DNA of 64,000 nucleotides from Diadema setosum (taxonomy: Eukaryota > Echinodermata > Echinoidea > Diadematoida > Diadematidae). Below the pieces are notes generated by a model, which made no database searches, was not told where the DNA came from, and saw only the letters and a list, made by a program, of their open reading frames with translations. The stretch lies in assembly GCF_964275005.1 (NCBI RefSeq), contig NC_092689.1, positions 11,455,479 through 11,519,478 on the forward strand, in the 5' to 3' direction. This document shows, one piece after another, positions 45,733 through 60,191 of this stretch; positions within the stretch are counted from its first letter, which is position 1, and each line of letters starts with the position of its first letter. Made by a program: the position numbers and the translations under genes.

Positions 45733-48652
45733 ATTGACCTTTAATCCCGCACATGATGAAGCAATAATACGGATCCTACACGACATCGAGCAAATCACAA
45801 TATTTCTCAAACATATCCGCCCCTGCCTAGAGAGAGAGAGAAAAAACAAACAAGAACAACAAAAGTAACAAATTGCCAGTGACAGTATGCCAAACCTCTA
45901 AGTACCGTGGCAACATTATTTATCTATAGCAATTGGATGGAAGTCAAGATGGGCTATATAAAGCTTTTTTAAGTTGACTTTGCGCCAGCAGTGAATTATA
46001 AAGCATGTGTCTACTCTCGGAATAGCCTTATTTATCACATGCGAGGTGCAACGAGAGGTCGAAGGTGTTTGGAATGGTTTTTTTTTTTTCTGGCACGGGC
46101 ACACACACTTTTTGTTTTATGATATTCTTTATTTGAATTTTATTCGATATTTAAGTCTCATGTTCACAATGAAATTGATATGAACAAAAATAAGCAGCTG
46201 TATTCTTCTCTCGTGTGTTGCTAAATCACATTTCTTTAGACAGGTACAATATTTTTGAGGGTTTTTTGGTTGCAAATCATACCATGTATAAAAAACAAAA
46301 ACAAAAAAACAATCGACATAAAGGGCTTCATGAATCTCAGAAAAAGCTATCTGATCAACTTAATCAAGCCAATCCATATTTGCTTCATTACACAAACACT
46401 TTTGCTGCTAAATCACCTTGTTTTTTAACATACTTTTTTTTTTTTGCAGAGCTTACCATATATACAAAAATCATATAAAATCCATCTATAAACGCGTCTT
46501 TGACGATCAATTAATACTGCTCATTCACTCATAACATGTTATGTGTCTGTCATATGAGAAATGTTATTAAAAACAAACCTATTGTATTGGCCTACTTATT
46601 TTTATTACTGCGTATGTTTTCATCGGGCATGTCCCGGTGAGAGGCATGAAGAAACATGGAATTACTAGGTGCTTTGTGCAGATTTGGTAACGTCCAAGGG
46701 AGAGCAAAGAATAAGAAATTTATCAAGAAAACATTTTCTGTTTATATCTCGCTCAGGAAGTCCCGAACGAAACAACTTTAAGGCTTGGCAAAATGACACT
46801 CTCACGCCTACGTTCACATGACTAGCTAAATGACTAAAAGAACCAATAAAAAATAAAAAAATAAAAAATCTTTCCGCTTGAAATACTGACATCATGTGGT
46901 CATCATTAGCATCGTTTCCGGGAATAACTGTATAACGCTGTCTTTTAAACTTTTTCTGAAGAAGCCGCAGGTTATAAAGACTGAAGAAAAGAAAAAACAA
47001 AAAACAAAGTGAGGTGGAAACTCTTAATCATTATTGCGAAGGGCATGGCGTGGGTGTAGCCTGTCATCTCTGAAGATAGATGATTTCGTGCTTGAAATGA
47101 CCGTTAAAGAGACAATGTACCTCATGTAATATGAATGTATAAATATTTCTCTGTGTGTGTAGTTTGTCATCACCGATCATTACTTAACCTGACGTTATTA
47201 TCACATCCGATTTCATATTCTATTCATTGATTTTAAACTACTATCTTTCCTACAACCAGAAATAACATCAACAGCAGTTTCATTATTATCTGAAAAGACA
47301 TACAGAAACGAATACCCCCCCCCAAAAAAAAACAACAACAACAACAACAACCAACCAAAAACAAACAAACAAACAAACAAACAAACCTAAGATCCCTTGG
47401 GTTAGGAAAAGAAAGACTTGACAAAAAGAAAAAGATCTAGGAAAAAGGAAGAAGAAATATTCCAATTAATAGAGGGAGGAGAACAAGAACAAAAAGATAA
47501 TAACCATTAGAAGATTATGCTATTTAATCCCTTTTTCTTTCCATGGAAACAAAACAGTTCGTCAACAACTACGATGGAGTCTCCTAGAGTCCGTTGTTTT
47601 GAGAGGTGCCGTTTGAGGATGTTCGCATTAAGGGCGGAAGATCCAAGGCTGAAAATAGTAACCAGTCTTGTCGTCACGGATGACAGCTTAGCAAGAGGGG
47701 AGATATCTAACTTTTTGCGGCAGAGGTTGAGAAAATGTCAAAGCTCAACGACTTAAAGGCAGTAGCCATCGTGTCCACACCCTACAGACATGGCCAAATT
47801 TAGCCTATATATAAAGATGACAACCTTCATGTGATCTTATTATTCAATATCATTTATTCGATATTATCAAAGAGCGTTTTAATATCGAAATCAAAAATCC
47901 TGATGAAAGCTGCAGTTCAGTTGGAGTTTTTAATAGAATGTTTGAATACTGAAACTAAGACGTTCTGATATTACATAGAAGGCGCGCTTTTTAGTTAAAA
48001 TCATAGATCCCTGTCTTTTTCTATATCAATTGATCATTTAACAATCGTATAAAAAAAAGTGAAGGTTTCGTTCTTAATCATACGATGAGAATACTGCTCG
48101 ACTTGGAAACAAAGTAAATGTATTCTTTGTCAGAAGTTGAATCAAACTAATATGTCTCCCTATCAGTAACCTCCACAACTGTCATTCACAGTTATTTCAC
48201 CAGTGTTTCAGTTGCACTTTCAGTAAGTTTTATTTCTCCACTTGTACAAAATAGAAAAAAAAATCAGTATGACAAAATAGAAAATAAGTATGATAAACAC
48301 AAGTCATCCAAATATAAACAAAAGCTATCAATATACAAATATGTTTGTAAATGGTACGTATATTCATGGCATATCTTAGAGTATGCAAGTGAAGGAGACC
48401 GTTATCTAGAAGCATATCTCGTGACTTGGGTAACGGCCTCCAGATATTATGGCTTGAAACAATTTTCTCTCTCTCTCTTTTTTTTTAACTGAAGAAACAG
48501 AACACATATACACATACAATAAATAACGTAAAACTTTCAAGTATTATCAATGTTATTTTACCGAAAAGGACAATACATTGGGGATAAAACAGGACAGAAA
48601 CGAGAACAAGGGACAAAAATAAGGGGGTACATGAATAGGAAAAATAGAGAGA

Positions 48653-48681
48653 AGAGAAGAGAAGAGAAGAGAAGAGAAGAG
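48653..48681. repeat. (AGAAG)n microsatellite
   Basis: Five to six units of a purine pentamer. Confidence 0.9.
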
Positions 48682-49567
48682 TAAGGAGAAAAGGCTATAG
48701 TATAACGTGTTCTGGAGTGTCTGTTTGTTTCTCAAGTCCCCTATGTTTGAAGAAGTTTTGAAATAAAAAGCAACAACCGAAAAATAAGTGTAACAGGTGA
48801 ACCTTGATTACCCTGAAAGATATGATGTTGAACAAATTTGTGATAATGTGTGGCACAAAATTTTACTCGTTGTCCTTACCAAATGTTGTCATCATTTGTC
48901 ATATTGAAATGCTAGCAATATGCTTTGACAAATAACGTTATTATTTGAGAACGTGTGCATCCTCGTGTGTGCGTGTAACCTAGAATTGTGCACATGTTTG
49001 ATAGCCATATGTTCAATAATGACATGCACTAATCATCACTGGAAGTAGTTGCGCAATGTTTAAGCATCTTATCAATCTGTGCTGTAAAATTCCGAGGGGT
49101 AACTCTATCAAACAACCTGTCACGCATTGACACCGCCATGGCACGAAAAAGGATGTCGTTAATTAAGTATCTTCATCTACACCTTGATTCCTGAAACCAT
49201 CATCTGGCAGACGAAAAGTCTTCTTCCAAGTCACTAAAAAAAGTAATACAGTCTTCTAAAGAGATAAATTGTGAAGATAAGGCCGTATCTTTTTAAGCAC
49301 CACTTGCAATGTTTCAATGTATCAGTTGATGTGTAGGCACACCTTTATCATTGTTCACATGCATCTTTGTAGAATGAACTGTTTTCACTGTTATTGTTGT
49401 TGTCATGTATGTGTGTGTGTGTCTGTGTGTGTGTATGTGTGTGTTTTAGAAATGAAGGTATAGTTTGATTGAAAAATACAAACTTCCTACATGACCACAG
49501 TGTCTTCAAAATCACAGTTATATAGCTGATACGAGAGTTAGTTTACACATAATGCATTTTTACTTAA

Positions 49568-50173
49568 AGGGGCCCTGAGATCTAAATGCATGTTGATTAG
49601 TGTTGGTTTATGATACCCTCAACATCACTTTTGCGGTAAAACAAATATCTAGAAACATTTCATATATTTCTAACTATTTTTCTTCAGATTACTTGGGAAC
49701 GCCCACAAAAAAAAAAATCCTTCCAAACCAATCAATATTAATATTCTTGAGATGACCTCATCTGTCAATCATTGCTAAAGTACTGAAATGTTTAACAAAA
49801 GACATGGGAATGCACCTTCCTCTCGACTCAGCATAACTTGCATGTTTCTGTAATATTAGTGTGACTAACAAAAGACATGGCGAGGGAACATGCAAGTTAT
49901 GTTGAGTCGAGGGGAAGGTGCATTCCACTGTCTTTTATTAAACATTTTAGTACTTTAGCAATGATTGACAGATGAGGTCATCTTAAGAATATTAATATTG
50001 ATTGGTTTGGAAGGATTTTTTGTGGGCGTTCCCAAGTAATCTTACGAAAAATAGAAAAAAAAATATCGTTAAAGATATATGGAATGTTTCTAGATGTTCG
50101 TTTCACCGCAAAAGTGATGTTGAGGGTATCATAAATCAACACAAATCAACGTAATATGGATTTCAGGGCCCCT
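49568..50173. mobile_element. 606 bp fully palindromic TTAA foldback element
   Basis: Termini AGGGGCCCTGA and TCAGGGCCCCT are flanked by TTAA (49564-49567 and 50174-50177). The arms pair along almost their whole length: CAACATCACTTTTGCGGT with ACCGCAAAAGTGATGTTG, GATTACTTGGGAACGCCCAC with its complement near 50023-50042, TTGATTGGTTTGGAAGGATT, and GATGACCTCATCTGTCAATC with its mirror. The loop is a few tens of bases near 49865. Transcription across it would yield a stem of nearly 300 bp. No ORF. Confidence 0.92.
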
Positions 50174-51632
50174 TTAATGTTACCATGCTATCATAAAATA
50201 AACGTCTAGATGCTTTCCATTATTGATGGTTGAATTCACAGAAATCTGTTATCGGCATACATGATGACCTCAATATAAAACTGCAGTCGTAGATAATCGG
50301 CAAAGAAAACGAGAAATAAGAAAGCTTTGTAAGCAAACTTGACTGAGAAAACGCAGATTAAATCCAATACGAAAACGTATGTTATACTGAGATTTCCAAC
50401 CCAAGTGAAATATGATAAACAGTTTCCAATATTACCACAAATTTTATTTATTTTTTGTTGTAAAATATCTCTACACACATACCATTTGCCTCCGTTATCG
50501 TTCAAAAAAAAAAAGAAGAAAATGCAGGGAAGACGTTATTAGGGGGGAAAAACAAACAAGCAAACAAAACACCAACAAGAACTTAAGCGGGGGAAAACTG
50601 ATGAGAAAAGAGGGTAAAAAGGAAATCAAGAATCCTAACCTTCCCCAGGAATTACGAGAGTTACATAGAAAAGCTGATTACTTCTGTGGGCGAACGTTAG
50701 AGCTTCATAAGCTATATATGAAGAAAAAAAAATAGGGCCTTGACATAAGACTATAATCATTTATCTGCGATACCATGCAGCGGCTAGGGTGTCACCAAAA
50801 TTAAGAAACCTTTAAAAGCTACGATAGGGCGACATGTGCTTTCGACGTGTCACATCCCGTTATCCGGCCAATGATGCCGGGATGAAAAATAAGTTGAGAC
50901 CGGAGATGTTGGAGTTAACAGGTTACTTCGATGCCATTTATCCCTAACTTTGGATCCACACCTGTTTCTAGCCCTCGTAAGAGCGGAAGGATCCGCGAAA
51001 ATCTATTTACACTTTGAAGTCTTACGTGCATTACATGCTAACCATTAATTTTAAGCAAATCACATATTAAGGACACGTTGGCGAAGTTAAGACATAGTGT
51101 CATTAGGAAAGATTATAATACATGAAGTATGGCATTTATCTTGACAAGGCCTCATCTAACCTATGTACTGCACCGGGGAGGAGTTTATCTCTTGTCGAAT
51201 GTCCTACATTGACGTCATAATGTTGTTTAAATGTGTGGTCAGACAGTGAATTGAGCGAATGGTATGTTACGTTATAAGCTATTCAAATTTGATGGAATAT
51301 AGGAAACTAGCTTGGTATATTATGCGTAAATGAGATGTGTGTTTACAAAAAAGTCTACTCCACACAAATGCCCATTGCTGTTTGATGAAGTACAATATAG
51401 CTTTTATGATTATACCGAATTTTGACAAATAAATACTGTGGATAGGAGCTGTATAGAAATATTATGGAGTGTAATAGATATCAACCGAAGCAAGCATTAT
51501 AGTCAGTATGCATATAAAGAAAAACCAAAAATTCAGAATCTGACAGTCTGAAAGGAATTATCACAATTTCTTGAATGATCAGTAAAAAAAAACAAACAAA
51601 ACACTGAACATCGAGAGGGTATTAACTATTAA

Positions 51633-51965
51633 AGCCACTATTTACCGTTAGGAGCAGAGATTAAAAAAAAAAATGTTTTAGTTTTCCCATACTTCAGTCG
51701 TATCACAAAACATCCTACCATATAAAAATTTCGCAATAAAGCCTAAAACGTAAGGAAATATCACTAATTTTTGTAGACGTTTTATTCTAGAAACAATTTT
51801 AGTAAGAAATTGCTCATATTTTGTATATTTGAAAATTCTTAACATCCATGATACTGATCAACATTTTTGCATTGATTATTTCTATCACTAACTCACATTT
51901 TAGAACTATTCTGACGCACTAAAGTTTTTTCTCCTTCGTCTGCATATGGTAACAAACAGATCCCT
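51633..51965 (+). mobile_element. 333 bp TTAA element (copy 3, decayed)
   Basis: Left TTAA (51629-51632) and AGCCACTATTTACCGTTAGG are intact. The right flank reads TTGA instead of TTAA. The interior shares CACAAAACATCCTACCATAT, AAAAATTTCGCAATAAAGCC and TTTTAGAACTATTC with copy 2, in the same orientation. Confidence 0.8.
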
Positions 51966-52301
51966 TTGATCTCCCCCACCCCTCTTTGGGGAATAAATCG
52001 TCTTGATATTACGTAATCATCACATGAGAATTAACATGACAACTATATAACATGATACATGTGCTGTGCAGCTATGCACAAAATCTTAGTGAAGCACGAT
52101 GGCCAAGACATGGGCCCCGCGCAATGGGGGAAAGCTAGCCTGCGGTTTCCGGTCCGAGGGACGCTTTGATCGACACGACTAGGAGCCTATCCCTTCTTTT
52201 CCTGCTCCAGGAAGAACCCAAGTTTCTTTTGATTCGTTGCAAGGACCTGACACGTACGCAAGGTACTACTACCCCCTCACACAGGACCCTCCTCGCCCCC
52301 A

Positions 52302-52311
52302 CACACACACA

Positions 52312-52372
<61 letters not shown>
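52302..52372. repeat. (CA)n microsatellite
   Basis: About 35 CA dinucleotides with one CT interruption. Confidence 0.97.
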
Positions 52373-52373
<1 letters not shown>

Positions 52374-53656
52374 AATGTAATATGGAGCTACACTCATTAT
52401 TTTCAGTTCAAGCAATGCATTTACGTTATTTAACAATCACGATTACAATTGAATTAGAAATAAATTTGAGCAGTACAATAACAAATATAACGCAAGCATT
52501 ACAAACTTTGATTAATTTTCTAAACACTTATACCATTCACCCTGATATTAATGATAGCAATGATAACAATAATGATGATGATAATGATGATAATAACAAA
52601 AATAATGATTATAGTAAATTTTGTAGTACAGTAATAACAACTATGGTCTTCTTTATAATAACATTTTTTTTTCATCTACTTATTTTTGATATCCAAATAG
52701 TACAAAATTGTCACAAAATAACGATGGCGATTTGTACAAGGAGGTGAAATGGCATATTGGTTTAGTACAGTGATGTAATACAAATACGTATATAAAGTAA
52801 ATATGAATAGATACCTGCAGTAAGTATACCGGTATGTATATGTATATCACGTGCGTGTGTGTATGTATCGGAAGACGGAAAGGGAAGTGCTAGAATAGAA
52901 TTCTACTATAAACAATCACTGGTATGAACGCTTACTCACACACACACACACACACAATCACGCACATGTACACACACACACACAAATCACACATCATACA
53001 AAGGTGATTTTTCCATGCGAATTAACATAAAAAAGGACCCAATTCGAAATGTATTTCGGATAACACGATTCCCTTTCTCATGCATTCCATTCCAAATTTC
53101 TCAATGCGAGGTATTGAATTCCCTACACAAACAAAAGTAGATAACATAACCAACCAAAGTCCAGTCATCAAGATGATTGATACCCATTGTCGGTGAAACA
53201 ATGCATCCCCAAAAATTTCAGACAACTGCAGGGAGGGGGTGAACAACAGGTGACAACAGATACTGCCATTGTTTTAGAAAGTTTGCCCCCTCATTTGCGT
53301 CATCGAAATCGAGTTGACGCAGCCACCCGCCGTGACTGTTCACTTTTTTAGTCCCTGAGTCACTCGGTTTGGCCCATGATGACGGCGCGCGTTATGGCAA
53401 CCCTTGCACGTGACAAGCCGGTTACCGGAGCTAGTTTCATTGAGGTCCCCTCACAGCCATTGTATGAGCTACTTCATGTACATCATTATTTTTGCGAGAT
53501 TATGGCAGTAAATTTACACAAATTCGATTATGCTCAATTCAGTTTACTAGTAATTTTATCTCTGCACTTTTTTTTCAAGGATATCGTACATTAAAATGAC
53601 AACACGTATATCTGAAAACAGAATAGGAAAAGAGAACAGGATTACATTCATAGTAT

Positions 53657-53830
53657 TGATTGATTGATTGATTTTATTTCCGCAAAATAAAAAATATGTA
53701 CATCACTTCTTATTGAACAATACAAAGAAATTATCACAAAAGTACATGAAACTGCGGCTGGATAGCCCTACTCAGCTCCGCCCTCATGGTGGAGCTGTTC
53801 TACCGAGGGGTCCAGAAGAAAACACACTCA
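53657..53830 (-). mobile_element. Probable 3' tail of a non-LTR retroposon
   Basis: On the minus strand the sequence ends GGAAATAAAATCAATCAATC with further TCAA units, a poly(A)-signal-plus-microsatellite tail typical of non-LTR elements and their SINEs. The preceding region has the GC-rich palindrome-like AGCTCCACCATGAGGGCGGAG. No reverse transcriptase sequence is visible, so this is a tail fragment or SINE. Confidence 0.45.
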
Positions 53831-56800
53831 GTATATCTGAAATTAACATGCAAACTTGTATCAACAAAAACTACACTAAACAGTATAACAATCACAACAA
53901 TCTTTAATGTTTATACGTAACGAAAATGTGATCAAAGTAATCGACAATACATTGCTCTTTTTTTTCTAGGTAAAGAGGAAGAAAAAAAGAATGCAGGAGT
54001 CTGCCATCCTATGGTGATGGCAGCCTCAAGGAGTAAGAAACATGATAATACACTAACATACAAAATGGGCAATTTCCCATTGAACTATCTTGTGCCAGGT
54101 TTGTGAGATGGCGTACACAAAGGGAAGCTAATGGGGAAAGAAAGAAAAAAGAGAAAGCAACAAAGAAAAAGCAAATGAATGAATGGAGAGATAATCATAT
54201 ATGATTGAGAATAGTTGACATTCCAGTAACCTCCTATTTATTTATCATAACATCCATTTTTTCATGGTATTCTTTTCAATTTGGGATGCTACAACTATTT
54301 CCTTTCTAGGAGGAGACGCTTGTCTTACACGTGGTGCGTTCTACATGAATGTATCAATCTACTGGGTCATCTGCTTGTGGTTGTGTGAATGTGCTGCTAA
54401 AATAATCAAGATTTGCGATCCTGATACTAACTATATAGCTGATCAAAGGGATGACTGTGCTGCTCATATGCCTTTGTTTATTATTTACTGTCCTATAGCC
54501 TTGTTATCCATCTCAATATATCTAGAATCAGTATCATAAGCAAGTATCTACTTTGGTGACAAAATTTTGGATCTTTTATTTGCCATACCTGTTGTTCAAA
54601 ATCATGGTATAGGCCTACATGCAATAGTTTATTCCAATTATAGGCTCATGTTGCTAACCTCTACGTTACAGGACGCCGAGAATTGAGCACTCGTATTACT
54701 TACTTTTCATTAAGTTAACTATTTTTGTTGCTCTTACTTTGCATTCATTAAATTTCTTGGTTTTAATAAATTCAGTTGAGCATAATTGTTGTGAACGGAA
54801 AAGTACTAAAATAGGATAAATTTCATTACTTGAGTACTCATAATCTATCACTGACCTAGTACCTCGTACACACGCTAATCAGAACGTGTAGTACACGTTT
54901 GCATTTTTGACTATTTTGGAAATACTCTTTTTAAATCATTTTTCAAATTTTCAGAGCACAGCATAAACAGTGGAATGTAATCATATTGAATCAAACTACC
55001 TCGCTGTTTAACTGCCTTGTTGACTCGGTAGTTTGTTTGTTTCTTTCTTTCTTTTTCTTGACGATTTAATAGGAAGGCGGGAACCGAAATCTACAAAAAT
55101 ATAAAAATGTGCAACATAAATGTTATGTGTATGGTCAATTCACTATCTGCATGCATCTATTCAATTTTCACACTTTACTCTAGTATTTCTATCAATGAAA
55201 CTCTGCAAATTATCTGTGAACGAAATGGGATAATCTCTTTTAAGTCAATGTTATATAATCGCAATGTCTGTATTCAATACTTCAAATACTACGTAATCAT
55301 TGTCTTCAATTTAGTCGTCTTGGGAAGAAACACATGACTCGAAGACTACAAAGTGAGAAGAAAAAAAAAAAGAAATATCCTGGCATTGATTTATTATTTT
55401 TGCCTCATCTACAGGTGAAATTTAGTAAGCGAGTACTGATACATATCCGTATCTTCAGATTTTCAAGTAAAGTAATCATTTATTATAAAAAAAGAAAAAA
55501 AAGACTGACCCTGCTATTTATGGCTACATATTAACTTTCATTCGCTACATCGAAACGTTCGTGCAGCTCTGCGGGTCCCTTGTGACCTAACGGGATGCCG
55601 TGACGCACATCAGCCAGATGCTTCCCGAGACCTAATCATCCGATTCCTGTTGAGAAGGCGGGGCAGGTCAACAGTACTCAGTCTGGCGTGTGTTAAAGGG
55701 GTTAAAGGGAGATGGGAACGGCCATGAAAAAGTTCCTACTGCTTATCTTTTATCTCTTTCTTCTTTTTTTTTTTGCACATTAATTTTCACATTATTGAAC
55801 GCGTTTGAAATCGCGCTAATTTTTGGTGACTGTTTGAAATTTTCGTTTGTATCGAATAGTAGTGAAGCACATCTGAACGTAGATATGCAACAAATGCACC
55901 CTGTGTACATTCTCTTTTTTACAGTCCCATCCATCCTCCTCCCCCTCCCAGCCGCCATAAAGACAGACACAGACAGACGCAGACAGACAGACAGACAGAA
56001 GTAAGGGACAGCTATACAGTGAAAGCGAGAGACTTCTTTCCATATCTTTATGTCAATGCAAGTGAAATGACGCCTGCTGTTAAGGTGTTATTATCTAAAC
56101 ATTCAGCTTAGTTGTTGTTGTTTTTTAATTACACGACTGTATTTGCATTTCTCTTGCCCTCTTGTCTGCTGAGGCAATGTAAATTGCGCATATTTAGATG
56201 CATGAAATTGGACATACCTGTTACCAATGAATAAACATTGCTTTTGCTTAAAAATAAAGGCCACTTTCCTTTGTTTGTCGAAGCAAAAAAAAAAAAAAAA
56301 GAATAGGCAGAGTAAAATACAACAATGTTATAAACTTGACAGCCACCATTAGTAACAAAAGAAAATGAAAACTGTGTCATTTACTTTTTGATAGAGGTTA
56401 TATCATGATATTATCAGGATTCGACTTTCCTGTTATTCATATATTTGTTTTTACAAAACATAAGGGAATGAAACTATCTCTGCTCTCCAAAGTGCGAACG
56501 GCTTTATTATCGTCCCAGTTTCCTTCGTAGGTCAAATGTTACCGGTGTCTGTAAGTGTTACGGCTTGCACCTGTTCGCAGGGGAGCTAGCCGCTAAATCC
56601 TTTTCGAAAACAAAGCAAACGAGTACTTTCCTCTTCTTTAATTAAACGTCTTTACGCTACAGTCATCTCTTTAACTAGAGGTGAGACAATAGCCCCATCC
56701 ATCATCCGGTACAATCATACAATTCAAAGCATTATTTTTTTTTTCCGTTCACAGTATATCTTCCTTTATTGCAATGCTTTATTGATTTTATATAAATATG

Positions 56801-59206
56801 AAGTTTTACATGTAAATATATTTTCTTTTACTGTAATTGCATTTTTATTGGAAATGAATATAAATTGAATAAAATCAAATGAAGTACATGGAATGGCGTG
56901 GTTGTCCTAGCCACGAGTGTCGTATTCATTAACCAGGACTTTAATATACACCAACACGACAGCTTACTTCGTGACCCGGAGTTATGAAAATTTAGATGGG
57001 ACACAGGTATGGTGACGGGTTTTTGTCGCCCTTTTGATTTGATTATGCCAAGAACTTTGAAAGGATAAATACGCAAACATGTACACGTCTTTGTATATAT
57101 CTAGATATATATATACAGTCAACCACGCCTTCGTCGACATGTCACAAGTATTAAAGAAAAAAAAAATGGCCGAGCCGAAGAAAAAAAAAATACCCTGATG
57201 GATAGAAGCATGTATTGATTCGATTGTTTGAGTACAAATTCACATAAATCGAAAGATTTCTGTCTAGATTATTCCATTGATATTAGGTTGGAATGTGTAT
57301 GCATGTATAAGAATTTTGACGTCCATTTTCAGCTCTTTTGACCGTCCAAAAATTTTGATCTCTCATGATAGCGATCTCAAAATGTTCTATCGCTAAACAA
57401 TGCAGTAAATATTCAAAAACTTCGAAATCGTTACTGCGCATAATATAGTAGTAAAAGAGAAGAAGGAACTGTCGGCACAATTAGGATATCAGTATAATCC
57501 TATATTTTCTTTCATAAATGTTATATTTATTGTACTTCATTTCATTATACTTTTTCTTATTGTTGTCTTTATTTTGTGTAATTATGTATATCAATGTCTG
57601 ACCGTTTGTTGAAAATGTAATAAAAAAATGAATTGAAAAGAAACACATACCTTTAGCTTTCGGTATGAAATAGCAAACCTAAAACTACATGTTTACGGAG
57701 TAAATTCTATGAAATATTCTGCCCAATGATAACAATATCTGAACGAAAGAACATAACGTAGTGGAACTCATTTACAATGCAAAGCTTGCATGTATAAAAT
57801 TTTAGGTTAAAAAAACATAACAACAAAGCTCTAAGCAAATATTAGATAAAGTTGCTGTGAATTGAACAAAAAAAAAAAACTCAATCTAGAAACAGTGCGA
57901 TATATGTCTGAATGTTGATGCAGTAAGAGAACAAGGGAAACTATTAGCCGCATAAGAAGAGCACTGTGAGAGCGTGACATAGGGTGTCTTTTGATTTTAG
58001 GCAGATTCAATATTGTTTATCTTCATAAACGATAATATTTTATTACAAATGATACGAGGATATCCATATCAAAGTTTCGATGAAAGAAAAATGTATAGAT
58101 CTATCGGGACATGGCGAGATGGTGATGATGCAAAGCACATCATGGACATTATCTAAGGTTTGCCAGCATCGAAACCGCAGCCGCATGTACGCAGTAGTTG
58201 CAGAACTCTTTAGACATATCAGGTATCGGTATCGATATACCGCCTAGTATCGGTTTTAGAAACGAGTGTAGCCGATCAAGAATACATCGGCGTTCAAAGC
58301 GATCGTTCGCAGATCGGCGTACGTCGACAAAAGCTCATCGTTGTTCTCTGCTATGGAAAGTTTTGAAGAATCTTTTCGACTTAAAAAGTTAGTTTTATTA
58401 ACCACACAGATGTTTAAAAATGGTATGTTCTTTCTTATCTTACTGAAACAAAGTGTCAATTTTCACCTGTTAAGCTTTCCGGAATGGTCATCTTATTTCC
58501 TTTAAATGCTACTTTATTTAAATACGTCAAAAATATATCATCTATCTATCTATATCAACATGTACACGCATGTGTTTGTGTCTGTTTTGCGTCACCTTTT
58601 CCCAACTTCACCTTATAATACTATTGTTAGAGTGTGCGATACGATTTCTGTTATAATGCTCAGAGTCTGCACTTATTCATCGTGAAAACGCAGTCATCAA
58701 TAGATTGTCCGGCTCATTATTGTGATCACTCGTTATTGGTTTGTTTTTCCTTATGTCTGGTTGGTTTTATTGTCAATTAAGCTCGTAACGTGTAAATGGG
58801 AGGGGTGGAACCATCGTACGGAAGATGTAGTGTGTATTTTCTCTTCTCATGTCTTCTTGTTGAGAAATTTCACGGTCTAAACTGTCGTGTAAACTGTTGT
58901 GTATTCATTGTTGATTACATTATAAATGTGCCTGTGGGTGTCGTCGGTATTGGCAAATGTTGCCCACTGTTTTCTTTTGATCACGGTCACACTCATAAAC
59001 CATTATCTTCTTCGTCATCGCCGTTGTGCTCGGCATTGCAGTCGATGTCAACATCCGCACCATAATCTCAGTCATCGTAAAACTGTGAAGTTATCATCAA
59101 TCAAAGTATCAGTCTTATTGTTCAGTCATCAACAATTTACCCAAATATCAATCACAAAAAAAAAAAATAATCAGCACTGAAACTACCATCTAACACATAA
59201 TGTAAC

Positions 59207-59251
<45 letters not shown>

Positions 59252-59429
59252 TCCTAGATGGGTCATTTGGAAGACATTTCCATTTGTTTTATATGCAAAT
59301 TATTATATACATGTTCAATGGCAGTTTACGCAATGGAGACACGAAAATTGTCTCCTTAATGACCAGTTCTCTCCCTAATGAAGACACTTCCCCCCAATAT
59401 GTCTCCCTAAGGTGCCAACTAGGGATATA

Positions 59430-59435
59430 TATATA

Positions 59436-59508
<73 letters not shown>

Positions 59509-59540
59509 CTGTGTGTCTGTGTGTCTGTGTGTGTGTGTAT
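59430..59540. repeat. (AT)n followed by (GT)n microsatellite
   Basis: AT tract to about 59500, then GTGTGTCT units. A second AT tract lies at 59620-59692 and a third at 59207-59249. Confidence 0.95.
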
Positions 59541-59630
59541 GTGTGCATAAATTCACATGCATATATATGTATGATCTACAAACATGAATGAATACATATG
59601 CATACATATGTATATATAATATATATAATA

Positions 59631-59691
<61 letters not shown>

Positions 59692-60148
59692 GTACACATG
59701 CACATACACAAACATGCATGCAAGACAAAAGCGTGAACACCACAAAGTGACAAGCAAACTCATGTTATTACAATGAATTCTTTTTACTGGAAATTACATT
59801 ATTTCAAAATGTCATATCATACATCATTTTTTTTTCTTCAACGTGTATCATAAAAGTCCACTGTCTATTGGTCCCAATGAAAAAAAAAAAATGTTTGAAA
59901 GTCACAAAGATATATGCACCTGTAGTTCAAACATAAGTTCCGTCCAAACAAAGCGATTGTGAGAATTTGTTCATCATCACGGTACTCGTGATGTAGCTTG
60001 CAATGTCCCTGAATTTCTGACTGAAATAATGCGTCATGTTACCGATGGTGAGTCCTTTTGACAGTTACATGTTGCGGCGAATCTTCTTGTGATTTATAAC
60101 AGCATCAGTTGACAGATAAGTCCGCCATCTTGGATTTGGCTACAAACA

Positions 60149-60154
60149 TTTATT
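60149..60154 (-). terminator. Candidate poly(A) signal of gene D
   Basis: TTTATT on plus reads AATAAA on minus, about 40 bases after the stop codon at 60192. If used, gene D has a very short 3'UTR. Confidence 0.45.
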
Positions 60155-60191
60155 TCTCTGAAAGCTAGAAAGTTAGTTTTGTTCGGACGAT

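Larger units (their letters stand above)
41442..49560. other. Non-coding interval downstream of gene C
   Basis: No gene supported. Two CCACGCCCTAAG words occur just after the stop (41450-41475). An AATAAA at 42515-42520 is a possible but distant poly(A) signal. MITE-like elements lie at 41960-42139 and 45582-45732, (AT)n at 44457-44517 and ACA/CAAA repeats at 47331-47382. The rest is AT-rich and featureless to my reading. Confidence 0.6.
50178..60191. other. Non-coding interval between the palindromic TTAA element and gene D
   Basis: No gene supported in 10 kb. Recognisable items are a TTAA-family copy at 51633-51965, (CA)n arrays at 52302-52372 and about 52936-52982, a retroposon-like 3' tail at 53657-53830 and AT tracts at 59207-59249, 59430-59500 and 59620-59692. 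Single ORFs of 60-100 codons (for example 54264-54539 and 55690-56004) lack domain features and are probably chance. Confidence 0.6.

Noticed and set aside
52166-52747. 193-codon frame with long Thr-His run
   Set aside because: It is driven by the (CA)n microsatellite and AT-rich low-complexity DNA; no domain.
55560-55690. GC-richer patch resembling a tRNA or SINE head
   Set aside because: No A/B-box pair or cloverleaf could be drawn by eye.
58250-58340. Short GATCGGCGTACG / CGATCGTTCG palindromic words
   Set aside because: They occur once as short palindromic words with no consistent arms, so no element could be delimited.
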